Part shown: positions 52,669-62,082 of the stretch, in pieces | Layout: every line of letters begins with the position of its first letter | Position numbering within the stretch: the first letter of the stretch is position 1 | Source of the DNA: Brumimicrobium sp033722555 | Lineage (GTDB): Bacteria > Bacteroidota > Bacteroidia > Flavobacteriales_D > Crocinitomicaceae | Assembly: GCA_033722555.1 (NCBI GenBank) | Contig: JAWVYS010000012.1 | Location: forward strand, 8,485 to 72,484 | Reading direction: 5' to 3' | DNA: 64,000 bases | Made by a program: the position numbers and the translations under genes | The notes under the pieces: generated by a model | What the model was told of the DNA's origin: nothing | What the model saw: the letters and a program-made list of their open reading frames with translations, nothing else | Database searches by the model: none

Positions 52669-54804
52669 TTATTTATTGCTTTCTATAAGAAGATCGAGAA
52701 TTTGTATGGCGGCTTTTGAGATTTTGGTCCCCGGGCCAAAAATCCCAAAAACTCCTGCTTTATAAAGAAAATCATAATCCTGCTGCGGTATCACGCCTCC
52801 GGCTACCACCATAATATCTCCTCTTCCAAGATTCTCAAGTTCACGTATAATTCCCGGAACCAGCGTTTTATGCCCGGCGGCGAGCGATGAAACACCAACT
52901 ATATGAACGTCATTTTCGACCGCTTGTTTGGCCGCTTCTTTTGGAGTTTGGAATAAAGGTCCAATATCAACGTCGAAACCAATATCTGCGAAAGACGTAG
53001 CGATAACCTTCGCTCCGCGATCATGGCCGTCCTGTCCCATTTTTGCAACCATAATTCTTGGTCTCCGGCCTTCAGATTCAGCGAACTGATCTGCCTTTTT
53101 TCTTGCAAGTTCAAAATCTTTATCTTTCATTGATTCAGAGGAATAAATACCGCTAATTGAACGAACGGTAGCTTGATAACGGCCGAAACTTTTTTCCATC
53201 GCTTGAGAGATTTCTCCCAGACTGGCTCTTTCACGGGCACATTCAACTGCTGCGGCGAGTAAATTGCCTTCGCCCGTAGCAGCGGTTTTTTCCAAAATTT
53301 CAAGTGCTTTTCTTACCTTCTCCTCGTTCCTGTTTGCCCTTAATTCTTCGAGTCTTTTTATCTGAGCTCGTCTTACCCTCGAATTATCCACTTCTAAAAT
53401 TTCGAGGGGTTCTTCTTTATCGGGTTCGTAGCGATTAACACCTACAAGAATTTCCTTACCCGAATCCAGCCTGGCCTGTTTGCGAGCTGCTGCTTCTTCT
53501 ATTCTCATTTTTGGAACCCCTGTTTCTATGGCCTTGGCCATTCCTCCGAGTTCTTCTACTTCCTCGATGAGATCCCAGGCTTTTTTTACAAGCTCTTCAG
53601 TTAATTTTTCCACATAATAACTACCACCCCAGGGATCAATGAAACGGGTGATTCCGGTTTCTTCCTGTAGATATATCTGAGTATTTCTTGCAATTCTCGC
53701 TGAAAAATCGGTCGGTAACGCAATCGCTTCATCCAATGCGTTCGTATGCAAGGATTGTGTTCCCCCGAAGACCGCAGCAAGCGCTTCGATGCAGGTTCGA
53801 GCTACATTGTTGAAAGGGTCTTGCTCGGTTAAACTCCAGCCCGAGGTTTGACAATGCGTTCTGAGTGCCAGGGATTTTTCATTTTCGGGATTGAATTTCT
53901 TTACAATTTTAGCCCACAAAAGCCTTCCTGCTCTCAGTTTAGCAATTTCCATGAAATGATTCATTCCAATTCCCCAGAAGAAGCTTAAGCGTGGTGCAAA
54001 TTCATCTATTTTAAGGCCTGCTTTAACACCTGCTCTTAAATATTCAAGTCCGTCGGCAAGGGTATACGCCAACTCAATCGCTGCTGTGGCACCTGCTTCC
54101 TGCATGTGATAACCCGAGATCGAGATAGAATTGAATTTCGGCATGTGCTGCGATGTGTACTCAAAAATATCCGAAATGATCTTCATCGAAGGAAGAGGAG
54201 GATAGATATACGTATTTCTCACCATGAATTCCTTGAGAATATCGTTTTGAATGGTTCCGGAGAGTTGTTCTTTTTTTACACCTTGTTCTTCTGCTGCAAC
54301 AATATAAAACGCCATAATCGGTATTACAGCTCCGTTCATTGTCATCGAAACAGACATTTTATCCAACGGTATATCGTCGAAGAGAATTTTCATGTCGAGA
54401 ATCGAGTCTATGGCAACTCCTGCTTTACCAACATCGCCGATCACTCGCTCGTGATCTGAGTCATAACCTCTGTGAGTAGCAAGATCAAAGGCAACGGAAA
54501 GGCCTTTTTGCCCGGCTTTTAGGTTACGTTTGTAAAAAGCATTTGACTCTTCTGCTGTTGAAAATCCGGCATATTGTCGTATTGTCCATGGCCGCGATAC
54601 ATACATGGTTGTATAAGGACCTCTCAGGTATGGAGGTATTCCTGAAACGAACTTTTGATGTTTGAGTTCTTTAATGTCGTCAGAAGAATAATAGGAATTC
54701 AGAGAAATCTTTTCTGCCGTTTCAAATACTTTTTCTGCTTTCTGACCTGTAGCTTCAGACGTTTTTTCTTGTCCTTCAAAAGTGCTGAAATCTATTTTTT
54801 TCAT
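52669..54804 (-). CDS. mutB: Methylmalonyl-CoA mutase large (alpha) subunit
   Basis: A 711-residue adenosylcobalamin enzyme: (R)-methylmalonyl-CoA to and from succinyl-CoA. N-terminal TIM-barrel domain (residues about 40-540, TIRQYAGFSTAEESN; GVNRYE), then the B12-binding domain with the base-off motif D592-G-H594-D-R-G597 and SLAAGHKTLVP. Full length and all motifs present. It overlaps mutA by 4 bp. It completes propionyl-CoA catabolism. Confidence 0.96.
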   Translation of the reverse strand: MKKIDFSTFEGQEKTSEATGQKAEKVFETAEKISLNSYYSSDDIKELKHQKFVSGIPPYLRGPYTTMYVSRPWTIRQYAGFSTAEESNAFYKRNLKAGQKGLSVAFDLATHRGYDSDHERVIGDVGKAGVAIDSILDMKILFDDIPLDKMSVSMTMNGAVIPIMAFYIVAAEEQGVKKEQLSGTIQNDILKEFMVRNTYIYPPLPSMKIISDIFEYTSQHMPKFNSISISGYHMQEAGATAAIELAYTLADGLEYLRAGVKAGLKIDEFAPRLSFFWGIGMNHFMEIAKLRAGRLLWAKIVKKFNPENEKSLALRTHCQTSGWSLTEQDPFNNVARTCIEALAAVFGGTQSLHTNALDEAIALPTDFSARIARNTQIYLQEETGITRFIDPWGGSYYVEKLTEELVKKAWDLIEEVEELGGMAKAIETGVPKMRIEEAAARKQARLDSGKEILVGVNRYEPDKEEPLEILEVDNSRVRRAQIKRLEELRANRNEEKVRKALEILEKTAATGEGNLLAAAVECARERASLGEISQAMEKSFGRYQATVRSISGIYSSESMKDKDFELARKKADQFAESEGRRPRIMVAKMGQDGHDRGAKVIATSFADIGFDVDIGPLFQTPKEAAKQAVENDVHIVGVSSLAAGHKTLVPGIIRELENLGRGDIMVVAGGVIPQQDYDFLYKAGVFGIFGPGTKISKAAIQILDLLIESNK

Positions 54805-56102
54805 ACCGTTTCCTTTTTAAATTCAGCTTCAAGAAATAGCTCTTCTCCGAAAGCAGTTTCCGAAGGATTTAACCATTCTGAATCTGAGGCTTTAGGATCG
54901 GGAAATTTATTGACACCGATCAGAATATTTTCGTTGTTTTTCAATAGGTTAACCCTTTTTTTAGCTGTGTCACGAACAGATTTACCCAGAAAGTCAAGGC
55001 CCTCTTTTTCTGTTCTTAAAAAGATTTCCCAGCTCTTTTGTTCAATTGCTGTTATAAGGTTTTCCACGACATAAGCACCACCTGCAGGATCGATAACCTT
55101 ATTCAGGTAAGATTCCTCTTTCAGCATTAATGCAATGTTTGTTGCCTGACGCTGTGTTTTGGATAATTCCGGATTTGTCGATTTCCAGTCGTAAGGAATT
55201 ATTGTAAGTTCATTAACCCCTCCTATAACTGCTGATAAAGCCTCAGTAGTCTGTCGGAGCAAATTCGTATGAGGATCTTTCAGGGACTTGTTGAGTAAAC
55301 CGGTTTCAGCCTCAATATAAGCCACTTTTGAGCAATCGTGTTCGGGTTGGTAAGCATCAACTATTTTACTCCATAATTTTCTTATAACCTTTATTTTAGC
55401 GATTTCGAAGAAGTAATTCCCACCAATCCCCGTTCTGAACTTTATCCTTGCAATCGCATCATCTATTTTTTCACCATCCTTCAAAAGTTGAAAAAGTGTT
55501 TTGTGTCCTTCATGAAGAACATAAGCGATTTCCTGAGATACGTTGCCGCCGCTTCTTTGAACTTCGGTTCCATCGACTAAGAAATCTCTGAACCCTTCAA
55601 TTTTTTCATAATCACCCTTTCCCTTCCATATCAAGGTGCCTTTCATTGAAGGATTTTCCTTCTGAATCGATACGAGTTTATCTATCTGGGTTTTGTTTCT
55701 GCATATAAAGGTTGTAGTTATATAGTTAAACTGAATGTCTCTGAAAAGGATTTCCAGGTCGTTGTTTTCAAATTCCATCAGATCTATCCTCAGTCCGGCA
55801 GCACCACTCATGAGTCGCTTCAGTATTATTTTATTCATTTCCTGAGAAGTGCCGGAGGGAATAATGTTGATAATATCCCACTCGTTGTCTGATATTTTAC
55901 CTCCCCGTGTGTAAGGTGCTTTTCCGGGGATTTCACGTATATGATCTTTGCTGGGAAACCCACACGAATCGAAACTGATCTCTTCGATCGGGTCTGTCTG
56001 ATTGAGGATTTCTTCCGGTTCGGATCCCTTCAAATCGCGGGCGACCTGTTCTTTCCATTCTTCTTCCGAAACAAGCGGGAATTCTTTAAAAAAATCATTC
56101 AT
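54801..56102 (-). CDS. mutA: Methylmalonyl-CoA mutase small (beta) subunit
   Basis: A 433-residue TIM-barrel subunit that lacks the B12-binding domain (it stops before DxHxxG), as expected for the non-catalytic partner. Recognisable by GKAPYTRGG, GGNVSQEIAYVLHEGH, GVNKFPDP and the barrel segments. It forms the heterodimer with the large subunit encoded next (4-bp overlap). Operon mutA-mutB-AI-2E transporter, read leftward from the TATCTTTG box at 56128-56135. Confidence 0.92.
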   Translation of the reverse strand: MNDFFKEFPLVSEEEWKEQVARDLKGSEPEEILNQTDPIEEISFDSCGFPSKDHIREIPGKAPYTRGGKISDNEWDIINIIPSGTSQEMNKIILKRLMSGAAGLRIDLMEFENNDLEILFRDIQFNYITTTFICRNKTQIDKLVSIQKENPSMKGTLIWKGKGDYEKIEGFRDFLVDGTEVQRSGGNVSQEIAYVLHEGHKTLFQLLKDGEKIDDAIARIKFRTGIGGNYFFEIAKIKVIRKLWSKIVDAYQPEHDCSKVAYIEAETGLLNKSLKDPHTNLLRQTTEALSAVIGGVNELTIIPYDWKSTNPELSKTQRQATNIALMLKEESYLNKVIDPAGGAYVVENLITAIEQKSWEIFLRTEKEGLDFLGKSVRDTAKKRVNLLKNNENILIGVNKFPDPKASDSEWLNPSETAFGEELFLEAEFKKETV

Positions 56103-56127
56103 ATTCTCCCTGTCAAATGTGTTTTGT

Positions 56128-56135
56128 CAAAGATA
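56128..56135 (-). promoter_or_regulatory. -7 box of the mutA-mutB promoter
   Basis: CAAAGATA on the plus strand is TATCTTTG on the minus strand, 26 bp before the mutA start. Confidence 0.6.
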
Positions 56136-56249
56136 GAAAAAATATACTCAGGAGAATGGGCCTTCTTTAAACTTGAAAGTCCCACTATGGTTTAAATAGA
56201 GAAATAAAAGTTCGAAATTAACTTCTATCACGGATTCTTGAATACCTGG

Positions 56250-57287
56250 TTAAGCGCTTCTTTTTCCTCGGAAAATTATGTTGATTAATGCCTTGAAGAA
56301 AAGTTTGGTATCGGTAAAATAAGGATTCTTGATCTTCATTTCCAGGTATTCCTTTTCGCAATCAAGAACACTGTCGAGATTATTATTTTTATTGAAAGCA
56401 ACGTAAGGTGGTATGCATCCCGGCTTGAACCTAAGTCTTTTTTCTTTGAGGTCTTCCGGGAGTTCGTCAAAATATACCTGAGAAACTGGCCGAACACCAA
56501 CAAGTTTCATTTCCCCTTTCAAAACATTCAATAATTGTGGAATTTCATCGAGCCAGTATTTTCGCATGATCCGTGACCATTTTGACATGCGGTAATCATT
56601 CAGGATTTTGCCATTGGGTCCGTATCCGTTCGTTTTGATCATGTAGGACTGAATAAACTCGGAGTAGGGGTGCATGGTCCTGAACTTGTAAACGCCAATG
56701 ATTTTCCCGTTCCTTCCGACACGTTGCATTTTAAATAATGGTCCATAACTGGGCTTCACTTTCAGAGGATCCCCCGACTTTTTAACCACGAAAATATGCA
56801 ATTTACCGGTGTCTCGGATGCTCTCAATTTCAAACCCTGTGCTCACCAATCTACCTAATATTTCAGCCTTTGATACCAGCCTTCCCCGTCCTCCCGTGAT
56901 GCCGAAATAGATTTTTCGAAGTCCCCAAACTTTCGGAAAGATTCTTAAAAAGAGGAAGTCCCAACCCCGCACAAAGGTACCGATTACGGGAATCCGCCGT
57001 GCAGTGCGTAGTGTACGATAATTTTCAAGTGTTTGAAGATAGCCTACATAATAATCACCGATATTCAGTGAATGATTTATTTTTTCGAGATATTTGTTGA
57101 TAAACCGAACGTCATTTATCTTGTTGATATCGAGATGAATTCCGTTGCCTGATTCGATGTCAAGCGCCTTGAGAATTGTTTGTTTGAGTTCAAAACGTGA
57201 ATCAGAATCCTTTGATAACAAAGCTTTAATGATTTCCGAATCGAAATCATTGTTACTTATTTTTACCGGTTTTTCCGAAAGTTTCAT
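56250..57287 (-). CDS. Bacterial sugar transferase-like protein with extra N-terminal domain
   Basis: A 345-residue protein. The C-terminal half (about 180-345) is the bacterial sugar transferase domain of polyprenyl-phosphate glycosyl-1-phosphate transferases: GPLFKMQRVGRNGK, YKFRTMH, YWLDEIPQLLNVLKGEMKLVGVRP. The usual N-terminal membrane helix with KR...D is replaced by about 180 residues of unrecognised sequence with an ILGRLVSTGFEIESIRDTGKLH strand-helix unit. It may start glycan synthesis on undecaprenyl phosphate, or the extra domain may place it on a different substrate. It is monocistronic. Confidence 0.78.
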   Translation of the reverse strand: MKLSEKPVKISNNDFDSEIIKALLSKDSDSRFELKQTILKALDIESGNGIHLDINKINDVRFINKYLEKINHSLNIGDYYVGYLQTLENYRTLRTARRIPVIGTFVRGWDFLFLRIFPKVWGLRKIYFGITGGRGRLVSKAEILGRLVSTGFEIESIRDTGKLHIFVVKKSGDPLKVKPSYGPLFKMQRVGRNGKIIGVYKFRTMHPYSEFIQSYMIKTNGYGPNGKILNDYRMSKWSRIMRKYWLDEIPQLLNVLKGEMKLVGVRPVSQVYFDELPEDLKEKRLRFKPGCIPPYVAFNKNNNLDSVLDCEKEYLEMKIKNPYFTDTKLFFKALINIIFRGKRSA

Positions 57288-57422
57288 ATTTAGCGCCTAA
57301 AAATCAGAAAGATAGATGTTAAAAAACATGTTTAACAAAGGTTTAAAAATCGTAAAACCCCTATCATTCCTGACATACATACGAAACAAAACACCAAAAA
57401 GTTGCCTTTTTGATTAAGAAAT

Positions 57423-60212
57423 TTAGGTTTTGGAAAGTTTTGGTTGAAGGAATTTACCTGTCTCGCTTTCATCTTGCATGGTCAATTCCTCAGGAGTACC
57501 CTGGAAAATGAGATAACCTCCTTTATCCCCTCCTTCAGGACCTAAATCTATCACCCAATCGGCATTCTTTACAACATCCATGTCGTGCTCAATGATTATC
57601 ACAGAGTGTCCGATATCGATCAACCTGTTCAGCGAAATGAGAAGCTTATTGATATCATCAAAATGAAGTCCTGTAGTTGGTTCATCGAAAATGAAAAGAA
57701 TCGGAGACGGGTTTTTCGATTTACCCAGAAATGATGCCAGCTTTATTCGCTGTGCTTCACCTCCTGATAAAGTAGAGGATGGTTGTCCCATGGTGAGATA
57801 ACCGAGTCCTACGTCTACCAGAGGCTGTATTTTTTCGGCTGCTTTTTCCTCTAACCGTGATTTTCCTTCATTAAAAAAATTGAGTGCTTCCTCAATATCC
57901 ATTTCGAGCACGTCAGCGATGGACTTATTTCGGTATTTCACCTCAAGAGCTTCTTCCTTGTATCTGCGACCGTTACAGCTTTCGCACTTCAGGTGTACGT
58001 CAGCCATGAACTGCATTGAAACGGTGATTGTGCCTTCACCTTCACACATTTCGCATCTCCCACCCGGAACGTTAAAACTGAAATAACCGGGTTTATAGCC
58101 CCGCGCTTTGGATAATGCTTGTTTGGAGAAAAGATCCCTGATTTCATCGAAAGCTTTAACGTAGGTTACGGGATTGCTTCGCGATGAACGTCCTATCGGA
58201 TTTTGATCCACGAATTCGATCTGATGAATTCTGTGTATGTCTCCGGTAATCTCTTCATGCAAGCCTATCTTATTTCCATGCACTCCCAGCAGCTTATTAA
58301 GACCGGGATATAAAATATCAGTTACGAGTGTAGATTTGCCTGAGCCACTTACTCCTGTAACGCAAACCATTGCATTTAACGGAAATTTGACGCTGATGCC
58401 TTTGAGATTATTTTCTCTGGCTCCAATAACATGTATTGCGTCTTTAATTTTTCTCCTGGTCTTGGGTAAGGGTACTTCCTTCTTTCCTGTCAGGTATTCA
58501 GCAGTAATACTGTTCTTTGCTTTTTTAAGCGCTTTATGATCACCCTGAAAAACCAGCGTACCGCCATTAATTCCTGCTCTAGGTCCGATATCCAGAATTT
58601 CATCTGCTGCTTGCATTATGGCCTCCTCATGTTCAACGATGATAACCGTATTACCGAGGTCCCTCAATTCTTCAAGTACCTTGATCAGAAGGTCGGTGTC
58701 TTTAGGATGAAGACCTATGCTGGGTTCATCCAGAATATACATGGATCCTACAAGACTACTGCCCAGTGAGGTTGCCAAATTAATTCGCTGAGATTCTCCT
58801 CCGGAAAGACTGTTTGCCTGCCGATTCAACGTTAAATATCCCAAACCTACCTGATTGAGCCATTTCAATCGATTCCTTATTTCCATAAGGATTCTTTTTG
58901 CAACTTCCTGCTGATATTTGTCCAGTTGAATCTGTTCGAAAAACCGATAATTTTCTTCGACACTTGAAAGGACAATATCAGAAATTGATTTACCGTCAAT
59001 TTTTACATAATTGGCATCTTTTCTGAGCCTTGTACCTCGACAGTCGGGACATTCTGTTTTGCCTCTGTAGCGGGCAAGCATTACCCTGTGATAAATTTTA
59101 TAGGTTTTACTGGCCAGAAAATCGAAAAAATGAACAATGCCTTTTATCTTACCCTTTCCGTTCCATAGCAGATCCATTTCCTCTTTGGAAAGTTTCTCTA
59201 CGGGACGATGTATAGGAAAGCCGATATCAGCAGTCGCAGAGATGAATTTGTCGAGGTATTTCCCCATTTTCTCGCCTTTCCACGGTGAAACAGCACCTTC
59301 ATAGATACTGAGTTTTTTATTGGGGATGACCAGGTCTTTATCAATTCCTATCACAGAACCAAAGCCCTCGCAGGTATCGCATGCCCCGAAGGGATTGTTG
59401 AAAGTGAAAAAATGAACCGAGGGTTCAATGAAAGTAATGTCGTCGAGTTCAAAACGATTCGAGAAATGTTTTGTTTCGGCCTCATCAGGATAATGAACGA
59501 TGCATTCTCCGTTTCCTTCCGCAAAAGCGAGTTGGATTGAATCAGCGATGCGCGATGTGAAGTCTTCATCTTCTTTTTTTACTGATATTCTGTCAATGAC
59601 CAAATTCAATGATTCCACTTCGGATTCCTTAATTCCCTCTGCGTCGTTTATCGAAATTGTTTCTCCGTTAATCCGTACCCTTGAAAATCCCTGTTCTCTG
59701 AATATTTCAAGTTGTCTTTTCAAACCATAAACGCTGTATGAGTTAACTGGAGCAATAATCATTGCCCGGGTTCCCTCTTTTCGGTCCATCATTTCATCGA
59801 CAACATCCGTTACCGTATGTTTTTTAACTTCCTTACCCGATATAGGAGAATAGGTTTTACCTATCCGGGCATACAATACTTTCAAATAATCATAAATCTC
59901 GGTAACTGTTCCGACCGTGGATCTTGGATTTGTAGAACTCACTTTCTGCTGAATCGCCACAGCCGGTGAAACGCCTTTAATGAAATCTACTTCCGGTTTG
60001 TCAAGTTTGCCTAAAAACTGTCTGGCATACGCCGAAAGACTTTCAATGTATCGTCTCTGACCCTCGGCATAAAGGGTATCGAAGGCAAGCGTTGATTTCC
60101 CTGATCCTGAAAGCCCCGTGATAACTGTCATTTTACCATGAGCGATCTTTACCTCAAGATCTTTCAGGTTGTGCATTCGAGCACCTTTTATATGTATGTG
60201 CTTTTCACTCAT
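57423..60212 (-). CDS. uvrA: Excinuclease ABC subunit UvrA
   Basis: A 929-residue DNA-damage recognition ATPase of nucleotide excision repair. Two ABC modules: Walker A TGLSGSGKST at 32-41 and GVSGSGKST in the second half; two LSGGEAQRI/LSGGESQRI signatures; zinc modules CDTC...CPDC and CEMC...CESC; the insertion domain between them. Length is normal. It overlaps the upstream ABC-exporter gene by 4 bp, so they share an operon. Confidence 0.97.
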   Translation of the reverse strand: MSEKHIHIKGARMHNLKDLEVKIAHGKMTVITGLSGSGKSTLAFDTLYAEGQRRYIESLSAYARQFLGKLDKPEVDFIKGVSPAVAIQQKVSSTNPRSTVGTVTEIYDYLKVLYARIGKTYSPISGKEVKKHTVTDVVDEMMDRKEGTRAMIIAPVNSYSVYGLKRQLEIFREQGFSRVRINGETISINDAEGIKESEVESLNLVIDRISVKKEDEDFTSRIADSIQLAFAEGNGECIVHYPDEAETKHFSNRFELDDITFIEPSVHFFTFNNPFGACDTCEGFGSVIGIDKDLVIPNKKLSIYEGAVSPWKGEKMGKYLDKFISATADIGFPIHRPVEKLSKEEMDLLWNGKGKIKGIVHFFDFLASKTYKIYHRVMLARYRGKTECPDCRGTRLRKDANYVKIDGKSISDIVLSSVEENYRFFEQIQLDKYQQEVAKRILMEIRNRLKWLNQVGLGYLTLNRQANSLSGGESQRINLATSLGSSLVGSMYILDEPSIGLHPKDTDLLIKVLEELRDLGNTVIIVEHEEAIMQAADEILDIGPRAGINGGTLVFQGDHKALKKAKNSITAEYLTGKKEVPLPKTRRKIKDAIHVIGARENNLKGISVKFPLNAMVCVTGVSGSGKSTLVTDILYPGLNKLLGVHGNKIGLHEEITGDIHRIHQIEFVDQNPIGRSSRSNPVTYVKAFDEIRDLFSKQALSKARGYKPGYFSFNVPGGRCEMCEGEGTITVSMQFMADVHLKCESCNGRRYKEEALEVKYRNKSIADVLEMDIEEALNFFNEGKSRLEEKAAEKIQPLVDVGLGYLTMGQPSSTLSGGEAQRIKLASFLGKSKNPSPILFIFDEPTTGLHFDDINKLLISLNRLIDIGHSVIIIEHDMDVVKNADWVIDLGPEGGDKGGYLIFQGTPEELTMQDESETGKFLQPKLSKT

Positions 60213-61981
60213 TCGACGGTTTCCTCATTTTTATCTTCCTCGAGAAGCTGTTTAGCGTACATATCCGCATAAATTCCCTTGGCTTTGATAAGTTCTTCGT
60301 GCGTTCCTTCTTCGATTTTTGAGCCGTCATCTAGAACAAGAATCCGGTCTGCATTTCGTATAGAAGACACTCTATGACTTACAATCAGCGTAGTATTTTG
60401 TTCTATTCTTTTTTTAAGATTATCGAGAATAATTTCTTCGGTTTCTGTATCAACGGCGGAAAGGCAGTCGTCGAAAATAAGCAGTTTAGGATCCCGGATG
60501 AGTGCACGAGCTATACTTATTCTTTGTTTCTGGCCTCCGCTGAGATTAACACCGCGCTCTCCGAGGGATGTGTCAAGTCCTTTTTTGAAATCCTTGATAT
60601 TGTGCCAAACGTGGGCTGTTTTCAGCACCTCAATAACCTGTTCATCATCCGCATCTTGATCCGATGATAGACCGAATTTAACGTTATTCCGGATGGTATC
60701 AGAAAACAAAAATACTTCTTGTGGTACAACCCCTGACTGCTTTCTGAAAGCTTCTACGTTAATTTCCGGAAGAGGAACCCCATCAATCAGAATCTTGCCT
60801 TCAACCGGATCAAACTGGCGCATTAGCAAATTAATAATCGTGCTCTTCCCGGATCCTGTTCTACCAACAATTGCCAGTGTTTCTCCCTTTTTTATTTTGA
60901 AAGAGAGATTCTTGACCGCCTGAATCCCGGAAGAGGGGAACGTATAGGAAACATTTTCGAAAACAATTTCACCTTTAAATTCCAACGGTGCTTCTACCTG
61001 ATTTTTAATTTCAGGCTCTTCGTTCAGGAATTCATTTATACGCTCCTGACTCGCAGCCGCTCTCTGCACCAGAGATGTTACCCAGCCAACACTAGCAAAG
61101 GGCCATGTCAGCATATTTACGTAAAAAATAAATGCTACGATATCACCGTTCGAAATGTCATTCTGAGCTTCGTAGGATAATAAACCACCGAGATATATGA
61201 TCAGTACGGTACTCAATCCGATCAGGAAGGTGATCGTTGGCATGAAAAAAGCATTGGTCTTCACGAGATCCATTTGCTTATCAAGATAGGTGTCAGCCGA
61301 GCGATCAAATTTTTCTTGATACTTGCTTTCCCCACTGTAAACTTTTAAAACAGTAATCCCTGAAAAAGACTCCTGAACGATTGTTGAGATATAAGACTGT
61401 TGGCGCTGAACCTGTTCGCTTTGGCGATTCATCCTGCTTGAAACCTTGTAAACAAGGTAAGACATTACCGGAAGGGGGGCAAGTGTATATAATGTGAGTT
61501 CTACACTTATACTCAACATATAGTAAAATACAAAAGCGAAAAGCACAGCAAGGTTCACGGTATACATTACGCCCGGACCTAAATACATGCGCACTTTGGA
61601 TACGTCTTCAGAAATGCGGTTCATGAGATCGCCCGTATTGTTGCGTTTGTAAAAATTATAATTCAGACGCTGATACTGCTGATAAATCTCATTTTTCAGA
61701 TCGAATTCTATGTGTCGGGATACTTTGATGATCGTTTGGCGTGTAAAGAAGAGAAGAATCCCTTTTCCGAGTGAAAGAAGGATATAGGTGCCTCCCAAAG
61801 TAAGAGCAACTTTAAACCAGTTTTCAGGATCAAAATTCGATTTAAACTGATTCACTGCATCCTTGACTATCAAGGGCATATTGACGTATAAGAAATTGGT
61901 TCCAACAATGAATAGGACACCGAGAAGAAGCTGCCATTTGTATTTAATGAAATATTTGTTGAGATAGCTTAAAGACTTCAT
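60209..61981 (-). CDS. MsbA-type ABC transporter (fused permease and ATPase)
   Basis: A 590-residue half-transporter: six membrane helices over residues about 15-310, then an ATPase domain (about 335-580) with Walker A GRTGSGKST, Q-loop, signature NLSGGQKQRIS, Walker B LLIFDDCLSAVD and switch His in IVSHR. It is expected to function as a homodimer exporting lipid, peptide or drug. It precedes uvrA (4-bp overlap). Substrate is not deducible. Confidence 0.9.
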   Translation of the reverse strand: MKSLSYLNKYFIKYKWQLLLGVLFIVGTNFLYVNMPLIVKDAVNQFKSNFDPENWFKVALTLGGTYILLSLGKGILLFFTRQTIIKVSRHIEFDLKNEIYQQYQRLNYNFYKRNNTGDLMNRISEDVSKVRMYLGPGVMYTVNLAVLFAFVFYYMLSISVELTLYTLAPLPVMSYLVYKVSSRMNRQSEQVQRQQSYISTIVQESFSGITVLKVYSGESKYQEKFDRSADTYLDKQMDLVKTNAFFMPTITFLIGLSTVLIIYLGGLLSYEAQNDISNGDIVAFIFYVNMLTWPFASVGWVTSLVQRAAASQERINEFLNEEPEIKNQVEAPLEFKGEIVFENVSYTFPSSGIQAVKNLSFKIKKGETLAIVGRTGSGKSTIINLLMRQFDPVEGKILIDGVPLPEINVEAFRKQSGVVPQEVFLFSDTIRNNVKFGLSSDQDADDEQVIEVLKTAHVWHNIKDFKKGLDTSLGERGVNLSGGQKQRISIARALIRDPKLLIFDDCLSAVDTETEEIILDNLKKRIEQNTTLIVSHRVSSIRNADRILVLDDGSKIEEGTHEELIKAKGIYADMYAKQLLEEDKNEETVE

Positions 61982-61993
61982 CTATTAATTTTC

Positions 61994-62024
61994 TATTTTT
62001 GCACTCAAATCAGAGGTATTTTTG
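61994..62024 (+). promoter_or_regulatory. Two tandem -7 boxes upstream of leucine dehydrogenase
   Basis: TATTTTTG at 61994-62001 and again at 62017-62024, 23 bp apart. Either or both could drive the gene at 62083, leaving leaders of roughly 50-75 nt. No clear TTG -33 element was assigned. Confidence 0.5.
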
Positions 62025-62031
62025 TGGTAGA

Positions 62032-62039
62032 CAAAGGTA
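62032..62039 (-). promoter_or_regulatory. -7 box of the ABC exporter-uvrA promoter
   Basis: CAAAGGTA on the plus strand is TACCTTTG on the minus strand (TAnnTTTG), 50 bp before the exporter start. It lies among the divergent leucine dehydrogenase promoters. Confidence 0.55.
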
Positions 62040-62082
62040 GCTATAAGATTTTAAAGTTTGTTTAAAAACACACCTTATTGCA

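Noticed and set aside
57395..57412. CAAAAAG/CTTTTTG hairpin after uvrA as a terminator
   Set aside because: AT-rich stem with no U-tract on the minus strand; too weak to call.
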